Origin: Christensenella sp. UBA5327
GTDB lineage: Bacteria; Bacillota; Clostridia; Christensenellales; Aristaeellaceae
Reading direction: 5' to 3'
Length of the DNA stretch: 6,371 nt
Assembly: GCA_002411105.1 (NCBI GenBank)
Contig: DHQX01000049.1
Coordinates: forward strand, 1-6,371
Part shown: positions 1 through 5,221 of the stretch, piece after piece
Layout of the letters: the number at the start of each line of letters is the position of its first letter
Position numbering within the stretch: the first letter of the stretch is position 1
Notes under the pieces: model-generated
The model's input: the letters and a program-made list of their open reading frames with translations, nothing else
Databases searched by the model: none
Told to the model about the DNA's origin: nothing
Translations under genes and position numbers: made by a program

Positions 1-27
1 GTTGGTTATTCAGGAGACACTATTGTA

Positions 28-66
28 GCAACCTACATTCAAATGATTATTGACAATGTAGGTTGC
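28..66. repeat. Perfect 12-bp inverted repeat, probable operator
   Basis: GCAACCTACATT at 28-39 is matched by its exact reverse complement at 55-66, with a 15-nt spacer. The right arm begins on the last base of the -35 box (TTGACA, 50-55) and fills most of the promoter spacer. The left arm contains a nested smaller repeat, TGTAG-CAAC-CTACA (24-37). The position fits an operator for a repressor, plausibly one made by the downstream operon. An RNA hairpin is less likely, because the left arm lies upstream of the expected transcription start. The symmetry is seen directly; the operator role is inferred. Confidence 0.6.
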
Positions 67-78
67 GCCTGCTACCCT
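50..78 (+). promoter_or_regulatory. Promoter of the nucleotidyltransferase operon
   Basis: A consensus -35 TTGACA lies at 50-55 and, after exactly 17 bp, a weak -10 TACCCT at 73-78. A TG one base upstream of the -10 (70-71) makes it an extended -10. Transcription should start near 85, giving a leader of about 30 nt before the gene starting at 115. The weak -10 is the main doubt. Confidence 0.5.
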
Positions 79-99
79 GAACACGCACGTTTGTGCATG

Positions 100-107
100 A
101 AAGGGGG
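100..107 (+). promoter_or_regulatory. Ribosome binding site that sets the start at 115
   Basis: AAAGGGGG lies 7 nt upstream of the ATG at 115. Two earlier in-frame ATGs exist, at 43 and 97, but the one at 43 would lie inside the promoter and the one at 97 overlaps the ribosome site itself. The start at 115 is therefore preferred. Confidence 0.6.
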
Positions 108-114
108 CTGCGCC

Positions 115-411
115 ATGAGCATTCTGGAAGACATGCTCAAAGAGGAGCAACAGCGCTCCCTGCGTATGCGCGCAGCCGTGCAGCAGGAGCTGGGCCAGCT
201 GCCCAGGGGTTATATCTCCCGTAAGATCATCAGGGGCAGGCCCGTATACTACTTGCAAAGGCGGGAGGGAAAGCGCGTCCTCAGCCAGCATATTCCCCGT
301 GGAGAGCTGGCAGAGGTTGAGCGCAGGGTTGCCCGGCGCAAAGAGCTGCAAGCGATGGATAAAGCCATAAAAAACAATCTCAAACGCATTCAAAGGGCGC
401 TGAAACCATGA
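115..411 (+). CDS. Small, highly basic protein paired with a nucleotidyltransferase
   Basis: This is a 98-residue protein rich in Arg and Lys. It has an N-terminal Glu/Gln-rich helix (about 1-28), a short central core with the motif LPRGYISRK (29-37) followed by YYLQRREGKRV (45-55), and a long charged C-terminal helix that could form a coiled coil (about 62-97). I recognise the LP(K/R)GY...YYLQ.REG pattern as a recurring type of small clostridial protein, but I know no experimentally defined function. No catalytic motif, signal peptide or membrane segment is visible. Its stop codon overlaps the ATG of the nucleotidyltransferase, so the two are co-transcribed and translationally coupled. Its size, charge and first position suggest an antitoxin-like, nucleic-acid-binding or regulatory partner; that is inference. 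The start at 115 is chosen on the ribosome site. Confidence 0.75.
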   Translation: MSILEDMLKEEQQRSLRMRAAVQQELGQLPRGYISRKIIRGRPVYYLQRREGKRVLSQHIPRGELAEVERRVARRKELQAMDKAIKNNLKRIQRALKP

Positions 412-1082
412 CGAACCAGCAATTTGACGGGTTCTGGCGTTTGTTGCACAATCTGCGTGAAGCCGATCTGTTGCCCTATGTGCAGGTGATTGGTTCCTGG
501 GCGGAATATCTATATGAGCAGTCTGGCGCTTTGCCAGGGTTCCAGGCAAACTTGCGCACGCTGGATGTGGATTTCCTGGTGACCAATCAGCGGCGCCCGC
601 AACCAAAGAGAAATTTTCTGCAATTTGCCAAAGATGCTGGTTACCTGATTGATCAGGATATCCTCACCGGCGCAACAAAACTCTATACACAGGATGCTTT
701 GGAGGTGGAATTTCGCATCGCGCAAAAAGGCAGCGGCGAACATCCCGTGCTAACAACAAACATCGGCGTCAACGCGCAGTCCCTTTCGCATTTGGATATC
801 CTGCGCGATCATCCTCTGCCAATACAGCTTCCAGGCCTTGCTCTCATCATTCCAAAACCTGCGGCTTACGTGCTTCACAAATGCGTTATCCACAAATTGC
901 GTGGCATCAAGCAGCAAAAAGACGGGGAATCTATCCTTTCTCTGATTCCTTGTTTGGATGAAGATCAGGCACGCGCTGTCTTTTCGACGCTCACCAAACG
1001 CCAGAAGGGAGAGGCTATCAAAACGCTTTCAGGTCTGGGGACAGATGCGGTGGCTTTTGCGCAAATGCTGGAAAAACCCTGA
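408..1082 (+). CDS. Nucleotidyltransferase, GSU2403/NTP_transf_8 type
   Basis: This 224-residue protein belongs to the DNA polymerase beta-like nucleotidyltransferase fold. Its N-terminal half carries the signature IGSWAEYLY (Gly29-Ser30) and then TLDVDFLV with the two metal-binding aspartates Asp53 and Asp55. A third acidic residue, Glu101, sits in LEVEF, so the active site looks complete. The C-terminal half has a basic patch, PAAYVLHKCVIHKLRG followed by KQQKD (about 150-172), of the kind seen in AbiEii-like and related nucleotidyltransferases that modify RNA or protein. The substrate cannot be read from sequence. No export signal is present, so it acts in the cytosol. The start overlaps the upstream stop (ATGA); only a poor AAAGGG lies 10 nt before it, so translation probably depends on coupling. 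The operon is lower in GC than the genes to its right. A role in toxin-antitoxin or phage defence is plausible but unproven. Confidence 0.8.
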   Translation: MTNQQFDGFWRLLHNLREADLLPYVQVIGSWAEYLYEQSGALPGFQANLRTLDVDFLVTNQRRPQPKRNFLQFAKDAGYLIDQDILTGATKLYTQDALEVEFRIAQKGSGEHPVLTTNIGVNAQSLSHLDILRDHPLPIQLPGLALIIPKPAAYVLHKCVIHKLRGIKQQKDGESILSLIPCLDEDQARAVFSTLTKRQKGEAIKTLSGLGTDAVAFAQMLEKP

Positions 1083-1169
1083 ACAACGGGCTAACAATTT
1101 AAGCACTCCGGGAATGATCCGCAGTTTTACATGACACGCTCACCCGACTTACCTCAATTTTACCTTTTC

Positions 1170-1200
1170 TTGCTTGGCAGCCCGCCCGGCGTGGTATATT
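1170..1200 (+). promoter_or_regulatory. Promoter of the 5'-nucleotidase gene
   Basis: A -10 box TATATT (1195-1200) is preceded by TG at 1192-1193, an extended -10. The -35 is imperfect: TTGCTT (1170-1175) is 19 bp away and TTGGCA (1174-1179) only 15 bp away, so the extended -10 may do most of the work. The start point would be near 1207. The 9-mer TGCTTGGCA occurs over the -35 (1171-1179) and again just after the start point (1212-1220). Confidence 0.5.
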
Positions 1201-1245
1201 CATTATGTATGTGCTTGGCACAATAATGATACGGAGGAAAATACC

Positions 1246-2901
1246 ATGAAGAGAATCCTTTCAATTCTTCTGGCGCTGTCGCTGGTCATGGGGCTGATGT
1301 CCCTGGGCCTGGCCGAGGCGCCTAAAGGCAAGCTGGTGATTTTGCACACCAACGATGTCCACGGCCGCGCCGTGGCGGATCCGGCAGGCAAGGTGCTGGG
1401 CTATGCGGCCATCGCCCAGTATAAGAAGGACCTGGAAGCGGCGGGAGACAGCGTGCTGCTGCTTGACGCGGGCGACGCCAGCCAGGGCACGCCTCTGGTT
1501 AACCTGAGCATGGGCAAAACCGCCATCGAGTTTTTGAATGCGGTGGGCTATGACGCCATGACCCCGGGCAACCACGAGTTTGACTGGGGCCTGGATAACC
1601 TCAAGCAGCTGGCGGGCCTTGCCGAGTTTCCCATCCTGTCTGCCAATATCCAAAACCATCTGGAGGGCAACCTCACCTTTGATGCCAACAAGCTCTTTGA
1701 CATGCCCAACGGTTTGAAGGTGGGCGTGTTTGGCCTCACCACCCCTGAGACCATGACCAAGGCCCACCCGGACAAGGTGCGCGGCATCGATTTCCTCCAG
1801 GGCGAAGCCCTGTATGAGGCGGGCCAGAAGCAGGTGGACGAGCTGAAGGCCGCCGGCGCTGACGTGATCGTGCTGCTCAGCCACCTGGGCATGGACGAGG
1901 AAAGCGCCCCCAACCGCACCCAGGACCTGCTGGATCATGTCACCGGCATCGATGTGCTCATCGACGGCCACAGCCATACGGAGCTGCCCAAGGGCGAGAT
2001 GATGGGCAACACCCTGGTGGCTTCAACCGGCTACCATGGCCAGTACCTGGGCGTTGTGACCTATGATGGAGAGAAGTTCTCCGCCAGCCTCTTCAACAAC
2101 CTGAACAAATCCGCCGCCGTGGAAGTGGATGGCGTGCGCTACAGCGCTGTGCTGGCGGCCAAGCTGGATCCGGAGATTGAGACCCTGGTCAACACCGCTG
2201 ACAAGGCTGTGAAGGATGAGCTGTCCAAGGTCTTTGCCAAGACCGAGGTGCTCCTAAACGGCGAGCGCGACCCCGGCAACCGCACCGAGGAGACCAACCT
2301 GGGTGACTTCGCCGCCGATGCCATCCTGTGGTCTGCCCAGCAGGCCCTGGGCGACATGGTGGTGGCGGCCGTCACCAATGGCGGGGGCATCCGTGCCTCC
2401 ATCCAGGCGGGTGACATCACCATGAACGACATGAAGACCGTGTTCCCCTTTGGCAACGAGGTATCGGTGCTTGAGGTGAAGGGCAGCGAGCTGCTGGAGG
2501 CCCTGGAGGCCGCCACCAGCGCCGCCCCCAAGGCCCTGGGCGCCTTCCCCCAGGTGTCAGGCATCAAGTTCTCCGTTGACACCACCGTGCCCTACGAGAA
2601 CGGCGAGCAGTACCCGGATTCCACCTACTATGCCCCGGCCAAGCCCGGCAGCCGGGTGACGATTGAGTCTGTGGGCGGACAGCCCTTTGAGCTTGAGGCG
2701 CTGTACAACATCGCCACCAACGACTTCACCGCCGCCGGTGGCGACACCTACTACGCCTTCCGCTACCCCAACGCCACCAGCGGCTACAAGACCGGCGTGG
2801 CGCTGGAGGACGCCCTGGTGAACTATGTGACCACCGTGCTTGGCGGCGTGGTGGGCCAGGATTATGCCCAGCCCCAGGGCCGGATCACCATCGTGAAGTA
2901 A
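1246..2901 (+). CDS. Secreted 5'-nucleotidase / UDP-sugar hydrolase family enzyme
   Basis: This 551-residue enzyme of the UshA/CD73 family should hydrolyse extracellular nucleotides (or UDP-sugars, cyclic nucleotides) to nucleosides and phosphate. Residues 1-23 form a signal peptide (basic MKR, a hydrophobic stretch, probable cut after GLA). The metallophosphatase domain shows HTNDVHG (Asp37, His39), GDASQG (Asp77), GNHEFD (Asn109, catalytic His110 and Asp113), SHLGMD (His213) and DGHSH (His242, His244), a complete two-metal site. The C-terminal substrate domain has ETNLGDFAADA (349-359), NGGGIR (378-383), PFGN with Phe402 and NDFTAAGGD with Phe494; these Phe match the pair that stacks on the base in CD73. 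Length is typical. There is no LPXTG, SLH or lipobox, so it is probably released from the cell. GGAGG (1233-1237), 8 nt before the ATG, fixes the start; an in-frame TTG at 1174 lies within the promoter. It is a single-gene unit, convergent with cadA. Confidence 0.93.
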   Translation: MKRILSILLALSLVMGLMSLGLAEAPKGKLVILHTNDVHGRAVADPAGKVLGYAAIAQYKKDLEAAGDSVLLLDAGDASQGTPLVNLSMGKTAIEFLNAVGYDAMTPGNHEFDWGLDNLKQLAGLAEFPILSANIQNHLEGNLTFDANKLFDMPNGLKVGVFGLTTPETMTKAHPDKVRGIDFLQGEALYEAGQKQVDELKAAGADVIVLLSHLGMDEESAPNRTQDLLDHVTGIDVLIDGHSHTELPKGEMMGNTLVASTGYHGQYLGVVTYDGEKFSASLFNNLNKSAAVEVDGVRYSAVLAAKLDPEIETLVNTADKAVKDELSKVFAKTEVLLNGERDPGNRTEETNLGDFAADAILWSAQQALGDMVVAAVTNGGGIRASIQAGDITMNDMKTVFPFGNEVSVLEVKGSELLEALEAATSAAPKALGAFPQVSGIKFSVDTTVPYENGEQYPDSTYYAPAKPGSRVTIESVGGQPFELEALYNIATNDFTAAGGDTYYAFRYPNATSGYKTGVALEDALVNYVTTVLGGVVGQDYAQPQGRITIVK

Positions 2902-2918
2902 GGCTTCACAGAAACCTC

Positions 2919-2945
2919 AAAGAGGCTGCCGCGGCAGCCTCTTTT
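2919..2945. terminator. Bidirectional terminator between converging genes
   Basis: Bases 2919-2944 are a perfect 26-bp palindrome (arm AAAGAGGCTGCC, centre GC). On the plus strand the stem ends in TCTTTTGATT, a short U-tract. On the minus strand the stem ends in TTT and then GAGGTTT, a poorer tail. It lies 17 bp after the nucleotidase stop and 18 bp after the cadA stop, so one element serves both genes. Termination is likely stronger on the plus strand. Confidence 0.85.
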
Positions 2946-2962
2946 GATTGCTTCAGCCGGAA

Positions 2963-4843
2963 CTACGCAGCCAGTGCGCTTGGCGTCAGCTCACACGCAC
3001 ACATCCGGTCCTGCCGGCGCACATGCAGGGCGCGCATGGCGTTTAAGATGGCCAGCACCGCCACCCCCACATCCGCCAGCACCGCCATCCACAGGGTGGA
3101 GAGGCCCAGGACGCTCAGGACCAGCACCAGGAATTTCACGCCAATGGCAAAGACCGCGTTTTGCCTGGCGATGGCCACGGTGCGCCGGGCAATGTGCAGG
3201 GCGCCCGCCATCTTGCAGGGGTCATCGTTCATGATGACGATGTCGGCAGCCTCGATGGCCGCGTCAGTCCCCAAAGCGCCCATGGCAAAGCCCACATCCG
3301 CCCGGGCCAGGACCGGGGCGTCATTCACGCCGTCGCCGGCAAACACCAGCCTGCCGCGGCGATCCTCCCGCGCCAGCAGTTCCTCCACCTTCGCCACCTT
3401 GTCCTGGGGCAAAAGCCCGGTGTGCACCTGGGTGATGGCCAGGCCCGCGGCGGCGGCGCGGCCGGCCTGCTCAGTATCCCCGGTGAGCATCACCAGCTCC
3501 TCAATCCCCTCTGCCCGCAGCTTTTCCAGCGCCAGGCGGGCGCAGGGCTTGACCAGGTCAGAGATGAGCAGGTGGCCCAGATACTCCCCGTCAGCCGCCA
3601 GGTGCACCACGGTGCCGTGGGATGTGACCCCGGGCACCGCAACCCCATGCTCCCCAAGCATCCGGGCGTTGCCCGCCAGCACCTGCCGCCCCTCAATATG
3701 GGCGATCACACCGCCGCCGGGCAGCTCCCGCACCTCGCCAGTGACCTCGTCCAGGGGCTTGCCCCAGGCGCTTCTGATGGACTGGGCGATGGGGTGGTTG
3801 GAGTGGCGCTCCGCCAGCGCCGCCAGGCGCAGCAGCTCCTCCTGGGTGATGGACCGGGGCACCACATCCTCCACGGTGAAGGAGCCCTGGGTGAGGGTGC
3901 CGGTCTTGTCAAACACAAAGGTGGAGGCATCGGCCAGGGCTTCCAGGTAGTTGGCGCCCTTGACCAGCACCCCCGCCCGGGAGGCGCCCCCCAGCCCCGC
4001 AAAAAAGGACAGGGGGATGGAGACCACCAGCGCGCAGGGGCAGGACACCACCAGAAAGTTGAGCGCCCGGTAGACCCAGTCCTGCAGGACAGCCCCGGGA
4101 ATAATCAGCGGCGGCACAAAGGCCAACAGCAGCGCCAATATCACCACCACCGGCGTATACACCGCCGAAAACCGGGTGATGAAAGCCTCCTGGCGGGATT
4201 TTTTGTCGGTGGCATTTTCTACCATCTCAAGGATCCGGCTGACGGTGGACTGGTCATAGCTGTGGCTCACCCGCACGGTGAGGACGCCGGTCAGGTTCAC
4301 GCAGCCGCTTAATATCTCGTCCCCCGGCCCGGCCTCCCGGGGCAGGGCCTCCCCGGTGAGGGCGGCGGTGTCCATCTGGGTGAGGCCGCTTAAGATCACG
4401 CCGTCCAGGGGCACCCGCTCGCCGGGGCGCAGCAGCATGGTCTCCCCCACCCGCACTTCCTCAGGCGAGAGCACCAATTCCTCCCCGTCTCGTAATACCC
4501 GGGCGCTCTCAGGCCGCAGGTCCATGGCCTGGGCGATGGCGCGGCGGGATCGGTCCACCGCATAGTCCTGGAAGAATTCCCCCACCTGGTAGAAGATCAT
4601 GACGGCGGCAGCCTCGGTGTATTCGCCGATCACCATGGCCCCCACGGTGGCCAGGGACATCAGGAAATGCTCATCAAACACCCGCCCCCGCAGGATGTTG
4701 CGAAAGGCGCGGTAGACCACATCATAGCCCGCGATGACGTAGCCCAGAATGGCCAGCGCGTCCGGCAGCCAGCCAGGGGCCTTGAAGATGAAGCTGGCCA
4801 CCACCAGGAGGATCGCCAGGGGAATGCGGATGACAACGCTCAT
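2963..4843 (-). CDS. cadA: Cadmium/zinc/lead-exporting P1B-2 type ATPase
   Basis: This is a 626-residue membrane pump that uses ATP to export Cd(II), Zn(II) or Pb(II). Landmarks in order are hydrophobic segments from residue 3; the actuator TGE at 163-165; the transport motif CPC at 268-270 in a membrane helix; the phosphorylated Asp312 in DKTGT; His350-Pro351 in SNHPIA (nucleotide binding); and GDGVNDAP at 503-510. Lys570 in the next-to-last membrane pair and Asp591 in ADVG of the last helix mark the Zn/Cd/Pb subgroup (P1B-2) rather than copper pumps. Most relatives are about 700 residues or more because they begin with an HMA domain; here the protein starts directly at the first helix, and the HMA domain is a separate upstream gene overlapping by ATGA. 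The weak GGTGG before the ATG suggests coupled translation. The tail holds an unusual CAC (615-617). Metal preference among Cd, Zn and Pb is not certain. Confidence 0.95.
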   Translation of the reverse strand: MSVVIRIPLAILLVVASFIFKAPGWLPDALAILGYVIAGYDVVYRAFRNILRGRVFDEHFLMSLATVGAMVIGEYTEAAAVMIFYQVGEFFQDYAVDRSRRAIAQAMDLRPESARVLRDGEELVLSPEEVRVGETMLLRPGERVPLDGVILSGLTQMDTAALTGEALPREAGPGDEILSGCVNLTGVLTVRVSHSYDQSTVSRILEMVENATDKKSRQEAFITRFSAVYTPVVVILALLLAFVPPLIIPGAVLQDWVYRALNFLVVSCPCALVVSIPLSFFAGLGGASRAGVLVKGANYLEALADASTFVFDKTGTLTQGSFTVEDVVPRSITQEELLRLAALAERHSNHPIAQSIRSAWGKPLDEVTGEVRELPGGGVIAHIEGRQVLAGNARMLGEHGVAVPGVTSHGTVVHLAADGEYLGHLLISDLVKPCARLALEKLRAEGIEELVMLTGDTEQAGRAAAAGLAITQVHTGLLPQDKVAKVEELLAREDRRGRLVFAGDGVNDAPVLARADVGFAMGALGTDAAIEAADIVIMNDDPCKMAGALHIARRTVAIARQNAVFAIGVKFLVLVLSVLGLSTLWMAVLADVGVAVLAILNAMRALHVRRQDRMCACELTPSALAA

Positions 4844-5064
4844 CTGTCCACCACCAGGCTGGCGCCGTCCTCCTCCCGGCGCAGGATGCGGTCAGCCTCC
4901 AGCGCCACATCCGGGAAGCGCTCAGGCGCCGCTTCCAGGGTTACCTTCTTTGTCAGCGCGTTCACCCGGGCAAAGATCACCCCGGGCAGGGCCGCGATTT
5001 TTTTCTCCACCCTGGCGGCGCAGGCCGCGCATACCTGCCCTTTGATCGGATACGCCTTGGTCAT
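4840..5064 (-). CDS. Stand-alone HMA metal-binding domain protein of the efflux operon
   Basis: This 74-residue cytosolic protein is a single heavy-metal-associated domain. The ligand loop is KGQVCAACAARVE (8-20), with Cys12 and Cys15 as the CxxC metal pair; the usual Met of GMxCxxC is Gln10. LPGV (26-29) and VNALTKKVTLEA then follow the normal ferredoxin-like order. The C-terminal DRILRREEDGASLVV resembles the linker that in ordinary CadA proteins joins the HMA domain to the first membrane helix. It probably hands Cd/Zn/Pb to, or regulates, the ATPase encoded next, whose ATG overlaps its stop codon. The start at 5064 is chosen because GAGGAGG (5076-5070) lies 5 nt upstream; a longer in-frame ATG start at 5097 would fall inside operator O1. 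Independent metallochaperone action is inferred. Confidence 0.9.
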   Translation of the reverse strand: MTKAYPIKGQVCAACAARVEKKIAALPGVIFARVNALTKKVTLEAAPERFPDVALEADRILRREEDGASLVVDR

Positions 5065-5081
5065 GACTGCCTCCTCGACGC

Positions 5082-5097
5082 TTGAACGGTTGTTCAA
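5082..5097. promoter_or_regulatory. Metal-sensor operator O1 (downstream of cad start point)
   Basis: TTGAAC-GGTT-GTTCAA is a perfect 6-4-6 inverted repeat, the style of ArsR/SmtB-family operators (known ones centre on TGAAC...GTTCA). It covers roughly +5 to +20 of the efflux transcript if transcription starts near 5102. The CadC-like protein encoded at 5828-6205 is the obvious ligand. Confidence 0.75.
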
Positions 5098-5108
5098 TTG
5101 ATAGAGCC

Positions 5109-5138
5109 ATTATAATTGAACACCCGCTCAATTGTCAA
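5109..5138 (-). promoter_or_regulatory. Strong promoter of the HMA-cadA operon
   Basis: Read on the minus strand, a perfect -35 TTGACA (5138-5133) is followed after 18 bp by a perfect -10 TATAAT (5114-5109). The expected start is near 5102, giving a leader of about 38 nt. Operator O2 fills the spacer between the two boxes, so a bound repressor would exclude RNA polymerase. Confidence 0.85.
5116..5131. promoter_or_regulatory. Metal-sensor operator O2 (inside cad promoter spacer)
   Basis: TTGAAC-ACCC-GCTCAA matches O1 at 11 of 12 arm positions. The similarity continues outward, since both copies are followed by TTG. The centre is 34 bp from that of O1, a little over three helical turns, which would allow two sensor dimers to bind together. 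Confidence 0.72.
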
Positions 5139-5154
5139 GGGTGAAAATCACCGA

Positions 5155-5183
5155 TTCTCTTTTCGTCCCAGCGCGGGTATAAT
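5155..5183 (+). promoter_or_regulatory. Promoter of the papain-like gene
   Basis: A perfect -10 TATAAT (5178-5183) has a poor -35, TTCTCT (5155-5160), 17 bp upstream. The -10 merges into a 12-bp palindrome AATACGCGTATT (5181-5192) that should cover the transcription start. A weak -35 with a symmetric site on the start hints at regulation, but this is inference. Confidence 0.55.
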
Positions 5184-5206
5184 ACGCGTATTGCCTGTAT
5201 TTCAGC

Positions 5207-5212
5207 GGGAGG
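5207..5212 (+). promoter_or_regulatory. Ribosome binding site supporting a TTG start at 5222
   Basis: GGGAGG lies 9 nt before TTG at 5222. An ATG at 5217 is nearer but out of frame and opens a frame that stops after about 48 codons, so TTG is the more likely start of the conserved protein. The out-of-frame ATG could lower expression. Confidence 0.55.
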
Positions 5213-5221
5213 AAGAATGGA

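Noticed and set aside
1083..1169. Search for a terminator after the nucleotidyltransferase
   Set aside because: Only short, interrupted pairings were found (for example GCT...AGC at 1090-1104), with no stem followed by a T-run, so no terminator is called.
1261..1977. Long open frame on the minus strand opposite the nucleotidase
   Set aside because: It is the same GC-bias effect; the plus-strand product is a complete UshA-family enzyme with signal peptide and ribosome site.
3161..4312. Long open frame on the plus strand opposite cadA
   Set aside because: It is antisense to a gene with every P-type ATPase motif. GC-rich third positions leave the opposite strand free of stops. The product is low-complexity (Gly, Gln, His, Arg) with no recognisable domain and no ribosome site.
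4843..5097. HMA gene and ATPase as one frameshifted gene
   Set aside because: The overlap is a clean ATGA start-stop, the split lies at a domain boundary, and no homopolymer or slippery sequence is present. Separate coupled genes are the simpler reading, though read-level confirmation was not possible.
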